The notes beneath the pieces are model-generated. The model was not told the origin of the DNA, made no database searches, and saw nothing but the letters and a program-made list of their open reading frames with translations. From an uncultured Clostridia bacterium (GTDB lineage Bacteria > Bacillota > Clostridia > Oscillospirales > Acutalibacteraceae): a DNA stretch of 36,243 nucleotides. Made by a program: the position numbers and the translations under genes. The stretch spans positions 1 through 36,243 of the forward strand of contig CALAEV010000019.1 in the NCBI GenBank assembly GCA_937892525.1, written 5' to 3'. Of the stretch, positions 22,964-31,360 are shown piece by piece. Positions within the stretch are counted from its first letter, which is position 1. Every line of letters begins with the position of its first letter.

Positions 22964-24709
22964 TTATTTTTCAATCTCTGCAACCTTTGTATTTATATCA
23001 ATAATTCTTTGGTAAATTTCATCGCTGAATTTCTTTTTACGGTCATAAGTATAAAGACCATTCTGCTCTTGCTCAATATCATAAAGCTGAGTGTAGCAGA
23101 AACCAAACATTTTATAGTTTGAAAGAATTACATCAGTAAGCCCTACATATCTGTCGGCAAATTCTTTAGGAGTTTTAACATCTTCGCCGTAACCCCAAGA
23201 TTTGATAGACTCATCACTTACCCATTTAATTCCACCGTATTCACTTATGAAAACCGGCTCGCCTTTATATTCTTGTCTGCCACCATTTTCAACAAGCACG
23301 TGCTGATAAAGATAATCTTCTGTCATAAAACGGTCATAGTTTTTCTTGAAGAATTCAACATCATAACTGTAATCGTGCAAGTCAAAAATATCTGTTTTTA
23401 CATGGAAATTACCACTTGTATCAATGCAAGGACGAGTTGAGTCAACTGCCTTTGTGTAGTCATAAACAGTTGCAAGTAATGGGTCATACTGTGGTCTGCC
23501 CTTGTAATTCCAAGTTTCGTTGAATGGACACCAACCAATAATTGATGGGTGGTTAAAGTCGCGCTGGAGTGCTTCTTTCCATTCGTTTAAGAATACATCA
23601 ACACTTTTTGGATTTGAATAGTCAAGTCCCCAGTTAGCGTATTCGCCCCATACTATGTAGCCCATTTTATCACAGAAATAAAGAAAACGAGGGTCAAAAA
23701 CCTTTTGATGAAGTCGCGCGCCGTTAAATCCGAGAGCCATTGAAAGTTCAATATCTTTCATCAAGTCTTCATCACTTGGGGCTGTGTAAATACCTTTTTT
23801 GTAGAAACCCTGGTCAAGTACAAGGCGTTGGAATACGCTCTTTTCGTTGATTAAGAATTTATATCCGTCAAGGCGCACATTACGAAGACCAAAATATGAG
23901 TAAACCTTGTCTTCACCGAATGTAATCTCTAAATCGTAAAGACGACCATTACCAACTTCCCAAAGATGAGTTTCTTGGAGTTCTATTTGCATAACTTCGT
24001 TGCCACAAGCATCTTTGAATGTAGATTTACCAACACTTTTGCCCTCATAAAATGCTTCACAAGTAAGGTTTGCCTTGCCTTTAAGTGCAAAGTTTACAGT
24101 AACCATACTATTTTTGTGGTCAGGGTAAATTTTAAAGTTTTCTACACGAGTTTCAGGCACATATTCAAGATAAACCGTCTGCCATATGCCTGTGGTTCTT
24201 GTGTAATCGCAAGCGTGACTCTTTTTCCATTCACTTTGCTTACCACGAATTACAAAAGGATTTTTCACATCATCTTCACAGAGTACAAAAATCTCGTTTT
24301 CGCCATCATACACTAAATCAGTAATATCAAACTTAAAAGATGTGTATCCTCCTTTATGTCTGCCTGCAAGTTTACCATTTACAAGAACGGTAGTTAAATG
24401 GTCAACAGCACCAAAACATAAGAATACACGATTGCCATCTTTTTTGATTTCTACGGTTTTCTTATACCAAACCATATTTATAAAATCTTTATACTGTATG
24501 CCAGAAAGTTCACTTTCAACACAGAATGGTACATTGATTCTATGCGTATATTCTTTTTTATCTCTTATTTCAACTGCTCTTTTTTCATCAGTAGAAAATT
24601 TAAAGCCTCTTTTAGCTTTTTGAAAACCAAAATCCCATTGGCCATTAAGAATTTTAATGTTTTTTCGCTCAAATTGGGGATTAGGGTGTTTTGATACTGC
24701 AAAATTCAT
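22964..24709 (-). CDS. Glycoside hydrolase family 2 enzyme (beta-galactosidase/glucuronidase type)
   Basis: The 581-residue protein has a GH2 sandwich domain (about 15-180), an immunoglobulin-like domain (about 185-280) and a TIM barrel. The acid/base Glu is Glu398 in WCPFNETW, and the nucleophile is Glu490 in ISEYGG. HQKVFDPRFLYFCDKMGYIVW is the usual barrel segment. There is no signal peptide, so it acts inside the cell on an imported oligosaccharide or glycoside. Exact sugar specificity is not readable. The start at 24709 follows AAAGGAGTTTTAT; an upstream TTG at 24736 lies before that ribosome site and is rejected. Confidence 0.92.
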   Translation of the reverse strand: MNFAVSKHPNPQFERKNIKILNGQWDFGFQKAKRGFKFSTDEKRAVEIRDKKEYTHRINVPFCVESELSGIQYKDFINMVWYKKTVEIKKDGNRVFLCFGAVDHLTTVLVNGKLAGRHKGGYTSFKFDITDLVYDGENEIFVLCEDDVKNPFVIRGKQSEWKKSHACDYTRTTGIWQTVYLEYVPETRVENFKIYPDHKNSMVTVNFALKGKANLTCEAFYEGKSVGKSTFKDACGNEVMQIELQETHLWEVGNGRLYDLEITFGEDKVYSYFGLRNVRLDGYKFLINEKSVFQRLVLDQGFYKKGIYTAPSDEDLMKDIELSMALGFNGARLHQKVFDPRFLYFCDKMGYIVWGEYANWGLDYSNPKSVDVFLNEWKEALQRDFNHPSIIGWCPFNETWNYKGRPQYDPLLATVYDYTKAVDSTRPCIDTSGNFHVKTDIFDLHDYSYDVEFFKKNYDRFMTEDYLYQHVLVENGGRQEYKGEPVFISEYGGIKWVSDESIKSWGYGEDVKTPKEFADRYVGLTDVILSNYKMFGFCYTQLYDIEQEQNGLYTYDRKKKFSDEIYQRIIDINTKVAEIEK

Positions 24710-24723
24710 ATAAAACTCCTTTA

Positions 24724-25101
24724 TTAGTGGTTGCAATTTCCACCACAGTCGTGATGCTCATCATGGTCGTGATGGTCACATTTAGCGTCAGGATTATACT
24801 CTAACTTGCCAACAAGTAAAGAAATTACTGCGCTGTTGCAGTCGCCCTTAACTCCACCATACCATTTGATTCCTGCTTCAGTAAGCGCATTCTGTGCGCT
24901 ACCACCAATGCCACCACAAATAACGGTATCAACACCATTTTCTTTTAAGAATGTTGCCAATGCGCCGTGGCCTTTACCGTCAGTATCAACGATTTTCATA
25001 CTAACAATATTGTCGTTTTCTATTTCATAAATCTTGAATTTTTCAGTATGTCCAAAATGCTGAAAAACCTGTTCATTTTCATAAGTTACTGCAATTTTCA
25101 T
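24724..25101 (-). CDS. NifX/NifB-like (dinitrogenase iron-molybdenum cofactor biosynthesis family) protein with His/Cys tail
   Basis: The 125-residue protein has the fold signature of the NifX/NafY/NifB C-domain family: KIAVTYENEQVFQHFGHTEKF at the start, then GVDTVICGGIGGSAQNAL and AGIKWY. Members bind Fe-S or Fe-Mo type clusters. It ends with a metal-binding tail CDHHDHDEHHDCGGNCNH (108-125). No nitrogenase gene is nearby, so a general metal or cluster carrier role is more likely than nitrogen fixation. It is sandwiched between two glycosidases, 4 nt after GH30 and 14 nt before GH2. Confidence 0.88.
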   Translation of the reverse strand: MKIAVTYENEQVFQHFGHTEKFKIYEIENDNIVSMKIVDTDGKGHGALATFLKENGVDTVICGGIGGSAQNALTEAGIKWYGGVKGDCNSAVISLLVGKLEYNPDAKCDHHDHDEHHDCGGNCNH

Positions 25102-25105
25102 AATA

Positions 25106-26476
25106 TCAATCCTCGCAAATAATAGTTAAAATACTGTTTTCTTTAACAACTAAAGTATTTTTATAATCTCCATTATAAATGGTTTTCAATTTGTATTCTT
25201 GTGTAGATTCAATGATTTCCATTTTACTGAAATTACCATCAAGTGTGATTTCTTTTTCTTTATCTTCATTAACGATAACTGTAACAGTTTTGTTTTCAGG
25301 AGTTAAAAATGAAAATACATTGAAATTGTTGCTGTCATCAGGGAAAAATCCGTTGTCAAGACAAATTGAATTTACAGGTATGTATTTTGAAAAATGTGCA
25401 AATCCGTAATATCGTTCTGCAATATACCATTCTTCATAGTTGTCCGTTGCAGTTAAGGTAGCGTCAGAGTAGTCAAAACCGTCTTCTTTAATAGAATATT
25501 GATTTATAGCAACCCAAGAAGTCCAACTTTCTGCACCTGCATAAATTAAATCCTGACCAATAATTCGAGCCGTAATCAATGCGCCTTTGAAATTCTTTGT
25601 ATGACTCTTGTTAGGTAACTCGCACCACTCACTCATATCAAAACGAAGTTCAGGGTGTGGGACTACCAGTTGATTTTTGAAGTCAATACGGATTTTTGGA
25701 TTATTATCATCGTGGTATGAATGGTATGCAAAAATTGGCATAACACTCATAACAAGCTCATCTTTTGTAAGCAAATCAAGATATTCAGGGGTTAAACCCA
25801 TCATTTCGCCACTTTCAGGACCATAAAGTTTAACATCCATTTTGCGATTTATAATTTCTTCTGCAAAAATGTGCATAACTTCTGCCATTTCTTCAGGCTC
25901 GTAATGGCAACCCTCTTGCCATACGTAACTGCCACCCCATTTCCATTGTGGCTCATTTATAGGGCTAACATATTTAACAGGGAATCCCTCATCGATAAGC
26001 CTTTGTGTAGCAGTTAAAAAGTAGTCTGCAAATTTTCTGTAATTGGATTTTGGCAAGTTACAAGTGTGCATCATTAAACTACCTGACGCTTGTCCTGTTG
26101 AAGTTTGTGACCAATGAGGCGAATTTGCAAACACAATAAGAGTGTCAATGTTGCCTTTATCAAGACACTTTCTCATAACATCTTTTGCAGTTTTGTCAAG
26201 AGAGTAATCCCAATAGCCCTCTTCTTTTTCACGGTCATAAACATACATACTTTCAGTGCGACGCCAAGGGTTTTGCACCCTGTAATTATCCATATCAGTA
26301 CCACCACCGATATTGTAACGATAAATATTCAGCTTAAGACCAGAATTTCCATATAAAATTTCAGCAATTTCGTCTTGAGTTTTTTCATCTTTACAGTAAT
26401 GACTCCACCAACAAGCCGAAGTGCCAAATCCCTTTAATTTTTGAAGTTCTTTTGCGTTTTTAAGATTTATTTTCAT
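25106..26476 (-). CDS. GH30-like glycoside hydrolase (near endo-beta-1,6-galactanase branch)
   Basis: The 456-residue protein begins with the GH30 hallmark GFGTSACWW. It has the acid/base region SPINEPQWKWGG (Glu175), the nucleophile region FDMSEWCE (Glu283) and a C-terminal beta domain (about 365-456). The GWGTS-type WW start is seen in GH30 subfamilies that cut beta-1,6-galactan or related chains, so that is the likeliest activity; this is inference. There is no signal peptide, so it acts in the cytoplasm on imported oligosaccharides. The start at 26476 (MKINLKN) is chosen with GGGATG upstream; ATG codons at 26485 and 26491 are also possible. Confidence 0.8.
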   Translation of the reverse strand: MKINLKNAKELQKLKGFGTSACWWSHYCKDEKTQDEIAEILYGNSGLKLNIYRYNIGGGTDMDNYRVQNPWRRTESMYVYDREKEEGYWDYSLDKTAKDVMRKCLDKGNIDTLIVFANSPHWSQTSTGQASGSLMMHTCNLPKSNYRKFADYFLTATQRLIDEGFPVKYVSPINEPQWKWGGSYVWQEGCHYEPEEMAEVMHIFAEEIINRKMDVKLYGPESGEMMGLTPEYLDLLTKDELVMSVMPIFAYHSYHDDNNPKIRIDFKNQLVVPHPELRFDMSEWCELPNKSHTKNFKGALITARIIGQDLIYAGAESWTSWVAINQYSIKEDGFDYSDATLTATDNYEEWYIAERYYGFAHFSKYIPVNSICLDNGFFPDDSNNFNVFSFLTPENKTVTVIVNEDKEKEITLDGNFSKMEIIESTQEYKLKTIYNGDYKNTLVVKENSILTIICED

Positions 26477-26508
26477 ATATGTCATCCCCATAACATATTA
26501 AATTGCAA

Positions 26509-26540
26509 AAGGCGAGTGCAAATCCCCCTGCACCCGCCTT
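26509..26540 (-). terminator. Terminator after the DUF1846 gene
   Basis: AAGGCGAGTGCA (26509-26520) and TGCACCCGCCTT (26529-26540) pair over 12 positions with one wobble and an 8-nt loop. On the minus strand TTTTGCAATTT follows. It starts 5 bp after the DUF1846 stop. A possible -35 (TTGCAC, 26521-26516) inside its right arm and TAATAT (26500-26495) might start the GH30 transcript. Confidence 0.7.
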
Positions 26541-26545
26541 AAAAA

Positions 26546-28027
26546 TTAGTTGTAATATAAATTGTCGTTTTTCTTATATGGCTCATATGTTGCATTTGTA
26601 CCGAGTTTGCGGAGTGTCTCTTTATCGGTATCAGAAAGCACAACAGTAGCGTGAACATCGCACCCTTTTAAGCCCTTGATTGCCTCAAGTGCTTTTTTCG
26701 CAAGCGGATTCATAGTTGCGCAAATTGAAAGTGCAATCAAAATTTCGTCAGGGTGTAAACTAGTATCTCTTTCGTGCATTTTGATTTTTAATTCTTTAAT
26801 AGGCTCAAATACAGTAGGTGAAATAAGAAGTATTTCATCACCAATATCGCTGAGAGCTTTTAATGCGTTAAGAAGCATAGCAGACGCAGAACTGAGAAGT
26901 TCACTTGCCTTACCTGTAATAATTCTTCCGTCGTGAAGTTCGATAGCAGTAACAGGTGCGTCGGTAGTTTCTGAAAGGTTAAGAGCAGCGGAAACTACAG
27001 GACGGTCAGCACTTGTAATGCCTAACTGCTTCATAATAAGTTCAATTTTATAAAGTTCGTTTGATTTTTTCTTGTTGTTTTTCTGCTGAACAAGATAATT
27101 ACAATGACGGCGAAGAATTTCTTTCTTTGATGCAGTAAGCACAACTTCGTCATCAATTATGCAGTTACCCGCCATATTAACGCCCATATCAGTAGGTGAT
27201 TTGTAAGGGGAAACGCCATAAATTTCTTCAAATATTTTATTAAGTACAGGAAAGTTCTCAACATCGCGGTTATAATTGACAGTTGTTTCACCATAAGCTT
27301 CAAGGTGGAACGGGTCAATCATATTAACATCGTTAAGGTCAGCAGTTGCAGCCTCATAAGCCAAGTTTACAGGGTGTTTAAGAGGTAAATTCCAGATTGG
27401 GAATGTCTCAAACTTGGCATAACCCGCTTTAATGCCACGCTTGTTTTCGTGATAAAGCTGTGAAAGGCATACAGCCATTTTACCACTACCTGGGCCAGGT
27501 GCAGTAATAACAATGAGTGAGTGGTCGGACTCAATATAATCGTTTTTACCATAACCCTCATCACTTACAATAAGTTCAACATCAAGAGGATAGTTTTCAA
27601 TAGGGTAGTGACGATAAACGTTTATACCAAGACTTTGTAACTTCTGTTCAAATGCGATAACAGATGGTTGCGCAGAATATTGAGTAAGCACAACACCACC
27701 AACATAAAGACCAAATCCGTGATAAATGTCAATAAGACGAAGCACATCAAGGTCATAAGTAATACCAAGGTCACTACGGATTTTATTCTTTTCAATATCT
27801 TTGGCGCAAATAGCAATAATAATTTCTGCATCATCTTTAAGTTGAAGAAGCATTTTCATTTTACTGTCAGGCTTAAATCCAGGCAACACTCGCGCAGCAT
27901 GGTAATCATCAAAGATTTTACCACCAAATTCAAGATAAAGCTTACCACCAAATTTACTTATTCTTTCTTTGATATGCTCAGATTGCATACGAAGATATTT
28001 GTCATTATCAAAACCTAATTTACGCAT
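26546..28027 (-). CDS. DUF1846 family protein
   Basis: The 493-residue protein starts MRKLGFDNDKYLRMQSEHI and contains LYLEFGGKIFDDYHAARVLPGF, ITAPGPGSGKMAVCLSQLYHE and ALKALSDIGDEILLISPTVFEPI, all characteristic of DUF1846. The GPGSGKMA segment looks like a phosphate-binding loop, and structures of relatives suggest nucleotide binding, but no reaction is established. There is no signal peptide or membrane segment. GGGGTG seven bases before the ATG at 28027 decides the start; the GTG at 28036 lies inside that ribosome site. Its start lies 5 nt past the exporter gene stop, so the two are co-translated. Confidence 0.92.
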   Translation of the reverse strand: MRKLGFDNDKYLRMQSEHIKERISKFGGKLYLEFGGKIFDDYHAARVLPGFKPDSKMKMLLQLKDDAEIIIAICAKDIEKNKIRSDLGITYDLDVLRLIDIYHGFGLYVGGVVLTQYSAQPSVIAFEQKLQSLGINVYRHYPIENYPLDVELIVSDEGYGKNDYIESDHSLIVITAPGPGSGKMAVCLSQLYHENKRGIKAGYAKFETFPIWNLPLKHPVNLAYEAATADLNDVNMIDPFHLEAYGETTVNYNRDVENFPVLNKIFEEIYGVSPYKSPTDMGVNMAGNCIIDDEVVLTASKKEILRRHCNYLVQQKNNKKKSNELYKIELIMKQLGITSADRPVVSAALNLSETTDAPVTAIELHDGRIITGKASELLSSASAMLLNALKALSDIGDEILLISPTVFEPIKELKIKMHERDTSLHPDEILIALSICATMNPLAKKALEAIKGLKGCDVHATVVLSDTDKETLRKLGTNATYEPYKKNDNLYYN

Positions 28028-28032
28028 TTTTC

Positions 28033-29256
28033 TCACCCCTCTGTTTTTTCTGTAACTGTTTCAACTTTTGAATCTGTATCTGTTATAGTTTCTTCTTTGG
28101 TTTCTGTATTTTTGTTATCTTTATTTCTGTTTCCAAGCCAATCAACAACAAGCGCATAAATTGCTGAAGCAGTAGGTACACCAAGTAATACACCAAGAAT
28201 ACCACCAACATTACCACCAAGAATTACTGCAACAAGCACTAAAATTCCAGGAAGTCCAACTGATTTACCAACGATTTTAGGGTAAATAAAGTTATTGTCA
28301 ATAGCCTGTAAAATAAGAACGAATATCAAGAAAAGCAATGCTTTTAATGGACTTTCCATAAAGATTATAAGGCAACCTATAATCTCACCAATAATAGGAC
28401 CAATTACAGGAATAAGTGCAGAAATACCAATTATAACTGACACAACTGCAGCACTTGGGAATCTAAATATAAGCATTCCAACAAATGTGAGTACTGCTAA
28501 AATGAATGCATCGGTAAACTGACCTGTAATAAAGTTTGCAAATGAATTAGATGCAACTGAACAAATGTTGCAAAGGTGTTTGTAGGGCTTTTCCGGTAAA
28601 ACAGCCTCAAGTATTTTGCCAGTAAAATTACCGATTCTTTCCTTTTCTGCAAGAATATAGAGCGCAATTATAAAACCTAAAGCCAAATTCACAACACCTG
28701 AAACGACTGAAGAAGTAACGCCAACTGTGGTGTTAAGAATATCACCTGTTGCTTCAAATGTGAAAACTTTTTCAGCCATTGCCATAATGTCTTCAATCTT
28801 GATTTGTGGGTTGTGAAGCATTTCTGTACTGATTTCTAAACCAAAACGCTCAATAAGACCGTCAATCCACGATACAAAACTCTGATAATAAACAGGAATT
28901 TTTTCAACAAGTAATGCTACTGTATCTTCAAGTTGAGGAATGATTATAAATAACAAAAGAACAATAAATCCAAGCATCGCAATAATTGTTGAAGCAAGGC
29001 TTAAAGGACGAACAAGTGAACGAACAGTACGTTTTTTGCTTTTGCCCATACCTTTAAATACTTTTTTCTCAAAGAAATTCATAACAATATTAAGAATAAA
29101 GGCAAGACAAAAGCCTACTATTACAGGTGCCAAAATTTTAAGAATTCCTGACAAAAAACCTGCAACAGCAGTTAAATTCTGAGATGCTGTAAAAAGTACA
29201 ATCCCAAATGTGATAATTCCAAGAATTATTTTAATGCTTTTCTTTGAAAATTCCAT
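28033..29256 (-). CDS. AI-2E family transporter (PerM/YdbI type)
   Basis: The 407-residue membrane protein has about eight helices in the AI-2E arrangement: two N-terminal helix pairs, a soluble ~100-residue middle part, then FANFITGQFTDAFILAVLTF and a C-terminal group with LIPVIGPIIGEIIGCLIIF and a Pro/Gly-rich LPGILVLVAVILGG. A charged Lys/Glu/Thr-rich cytoplasmic tail follows. The family includes autoinducer-2 and Na+/H+ exporters; substrate unknown. AGAAGGA is seven bases before the ATG. Upstream is the divergent YtrA-type promoter region. Confidence 0.92.
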   Translation of the reverse strand: MEFSKKSIKIILGIITFGIVLFTASQNLTAVAGFLSGILKILAPVIVGFCLAFILNIVMNFFEKKVFKGMGKSKKRTVRSLVRPLSLASTIIAMLGFIVLLLFIIIPQLEDTVALLVEKIPVYYQSFVSWIDGLIERFGLEISTEMLHNPQIKIEDIMAMAEKVFTFEATGDILNTTVGVTSSVVSGVVNLALGFIIALYILAEKERIGNFTGKILEAVLPEKPYKHLCNICSVASNSFANFITGQFTDAFILAVLTFVGMLIFRFPSAAVVSVIIGISALIPVIGPIIGEIIGCLIIFMESPLKALLFLIFVLILQAIDNNFIYPKIVGKSVGLPGILVLVAVILGGNVGGILGVLLGVPTASAIYALVVDWLGNRNKDNKNTETKEETITDTDSKVETVTEKTEG

Positions 29257-29406
29257 ATTTTACGTCCTTCTATTATAGATTATCCTCTAATAAACATACC
29301 ACAAGATATTATATACCAAAGCACCTTATTTTTCAAGGATTATATGTAGTTTACAATGCAAAAAAATACCTGAAAATTTTATGTAAAAATCACAAAAGGA
29401 AATCTA

Positions 29407-29435
29407 TTGACATTTATTTACAAGTGTTGTATTAT
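29407..29435 (+). promoter_or_regulatory. Promoter of the ytrA-like/ABC operon
   Basis: TTGACA (29407-29412) and TATTAT (29430-29435) are spaced 17 bp. The predicted start is near 29442, about 28 nt before the regulator ATG. Confidence 0.85.
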
Positions 29436-29456
29436 TGTATTAGCACAATAATACAA
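29427..29456 (+). promoter_or_regulatory. Candidate operator of the GntR/YtrA regulator
   Basis: TTGTATTATTGT (29427-29438) and ACAATAATACAA (29445-29456) form a perfect 12-bp palindrome with a 6-bp centre. It covers the -10 box and the transcription start, so a bound dimer would block initiation. Autorepression by the adjacent regulator is the natural reading (inference). Confidence 0.7.
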
Positions 29457-29469
29457 GTGAGGTGATATT

Positions 29470-29829
29470 ATGGCTTGGAAATTTTCTTCGGATAAACCTG
29501 TTTATTTGCAGATTGCAGACAGAATAGTAAAAAAGGTTTTGTCTGGAGAATATTCTGCAGGTGAGCAAATACCTACCGTCCGTCAAATTGCGTTAGAGGC
29601 AGCAGTAAATCCTAATACAGTCCAACACGCTTTTTCAGAGCTTGAAAACGAGGGGCTTATCATTTCAAAGGGAACTCTCGGCAGATTTGTTACTGACGAC
29701 ACTCAGGTAGTTACTGCTTGCAGACGCAAAATGGCAGAACAGCTTGTCCGTGAATTTGCAAAAAATATGGAGCAATTGTCAATTACAAAAGAACAAGCTG
29801 TAACAATGATTGAGGAGGTAATGGAATGA
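29470..29829 (+). CDS. GntR-family regulator, YtrA subfamily
   Basis: The 119-residue protein has the GntR winged helix (about 10-75: PVYLQIADRIVKKVLSGEY, IPTVRQIALEAAVNPNTVQHAF) and only a ~40-residue helical dimerisation tail in place of a ligand domain. This is typical of the YtrA subfamily that regulates neighbouring ABC transporters. GAGGTG precedes the ATG, and the stop overlaps the ATPase start (ATGA). A palindrome over its own promoter (29427-29456) is the likely binding site. Confidence 0.94.
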   Translation: MAWKFSSDKPVYLQIADRIVKKVLSGEYSAGEQIPTVRQIALEAAVNPNTVQHAFSELENEGLIISKGTLGRFVTDDTQVVTACRRKMAEQLVREFAKNMEQLSITKEQAVTMIEEVME

Positions 29830-30527
29830 ACATTCTTGAATGTAAACATTTAAGCAAATCATATAAAAAATATACGCCTGTACTTGAAGATTTAAATTTA
29901 GAAATTCCTGCAGGCAGAATTGTAGGACTTTTAGGACCAAACGGTTGTGGAAAATCTACACTTATGAAACTGATTTCAGGACTTTTACAGGCAGATAATG
30001 GTGAAATTCTTGTGGCAGACAATCCTGTAGGGGAGAAAAGTAAAGCGCTTATTTCATATCTTCCTGAACGCACATATTTCAGTTCGAATATGAAAGTTCG
30101 CGAGCTTGTGGAATATTTTGCAGACTTTTACGAGGATTTTGACTCTGCAAAAGCATATTTACTTTTTGCAGATTTAGGTATTGACCGTAATGCAAATCTT
30201 AAATCGCTTTCAAAGGGTACAAAAGAAAAAGTACAGTTAATTCTTGTAATGTCAAGAAATGCAAAACTTTATCTTCTTGATGAGCCTATTGCAGGTGTTG
30301 ACCCAGCAGCTCGTGAATACATTTTAAGTACAATTGTAAGCAACTATAATCCTGAAGCAACAATTATAATTACAACACATCTTATTACTGATGTTGAACA
30401 GGTGCTTGATGATTTTGTATTTCTTGGATTTGGTGGTAAAGTAATTCGTTCAGGTAATGCTGAAGAAGTTCGTAACGAAACAGGAAAATCCCTTGACGAG
30501 TTGTTTAAGGAGGTATTCAGATGTTAA
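29826..30527 (+). CDS. ABC transporter ATP-binding protein
   Basis: The 233-residue cytoplasmic ATPase has Walker A GPNGCGKST (37-45), the signature LSKGTKEKV (128-136; a KGT variant of LSGGQ common in YtrB-like ATPases), Walker B LYLLDEP (148-154) and a switch histidine in ITTHL. It pairs with the permease encoded next, which overlaps it by seven bases. Under YtrA control such ATPases usually belong to exporters that respond to cell-envelope stress or peptide antibiotics; that role is inferred from context. Confidence 0.95.
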   Translation: MNILECKHLSKSYKKYTPVLEDLNLEIPAGRIVGLLGPNGCGKSTLMKLISGLLQADNGEILVADNPVGEKSKALISYLPERTYFSSNMKVRELVEYFADFYEDFDSAKAYLLFADLGIDRNANLKSLSKGTKEKVQLILVMSRNAKLYLLDEPIAGVDPAAREYILSTIVSNYNPEATIIITTHLITDVEQVLDDFVFLGFGGKVIRSGNAEEVRNETGKSLDELFKEVFRC

Positions 30528-31348
30528 AGAAATTATTAAGATACGACTTTAAGTCGGTGTTAAAATATTGGTGGATTGCAGCAGTTTCCACATTGGGACT
30601 TGCACTTATAGGTGGCTGGAGTATTTCTGTATTTGATAATCAGAAAGAACTTCCGGAAATGCTTTATGTTATAGCAACACTTGCTGCGATTATAGCAGTA
30701 CTTGGTGGCGTAGCTTTCTCAATTATGACAGTAATTCTTTTGTTCTCAAGATTTTATAAGAACTTTTTTACTGATGAAGGCTATCTTACATTTACACTTC
30801 CTGTAAAACGCAGTAGTTTGCTTAACTCAAAACTTATTACAAGCGTTTCAATCGTGCTTTTGACAGGTTTTGTAGTTGTTGTTGATGTTTTGATAGCACT
30901 CTGTATTGCATATTATGAAGATATTTTTATAGCAGAGTTTTGGGAAGACCTTGGCAAAGCAATATCAGAATACTTTAAAACTTACGGTGGCTATGCAGTG
31001 TTTTCGATTTTCCAATTCATAGCTTCAACAGTTCTCACAGTTGTTATTTCAGTATTATTTGCATCTTGTTGTATTACAATTGCATCAATTATTGCAAAAA
31101 AAGCAAAAGTAATTACTGCAATCGCTATTTATTATGTAGCAAACAGTGTAGTTACATTTGGACTTACAATGTATAACCTTTTTGCTATGGAAACGCTTTT
31201 TGATTGGATAGATAGTGTACCAAGATATTATGAAAACCCTACAGCAGCACTTGTGTCTTTGTGCACATTGTTATTCAAAGGTATTTTCTGCGTAGTGCTT
31301 TATGCGTTCCAGTACTGGATGCTTGACAAAAAACTTAATTTAAGTTAA
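30521..31348 (+). CDS. ABC transporter permease
   Basis: The 275-residue protein has about six membrane helices (for instance 17-35, 45-75, 105-125, 160-185, 195-220, 245-265) and starts MLKKLLRYDFKSVLKYW, as in ABC-2-type permeases of YtrC/YtrF-like systems. It should form the channel with the preceding ATPase as a homodimer. AAGGAGG precedes the ATG inside the ATPase gene. Substrate unknown. Confidence 0.88.
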   Translation: MLKKLLRYDFKSVLKYWWIAAVSTLGLALIGGWSISVFDNQKELPEMLYVIATLAAIIAVLGGVAFSIMTVILLFSRFYKNFFTDEGYLTFTLPVKRSSLLNSKLITSVSIVLLTGFVVVVDVLIALCIAYYEDIFIAEFWEDLGKAISEYFKTYGGYAVFSIFQFIASTVLTVVISVLFASCCITIASIIAKKAKVITAIAIYYVANSVVTFGLTMYNLFAMETLFDWIDSVPRYYENPTAALVSLCTLLFKGIFCVVLYAFQYWMLDKKLNLS

Positions 31349-31360
31349 GGAGGAGTAAAT

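Noticed and set aside
24724..25101. Evidence of nitrogen fixation
   Set aside because: NifX-like proteins are widespread in non-fixing anaerobes, and no nif structural gene is in the window.
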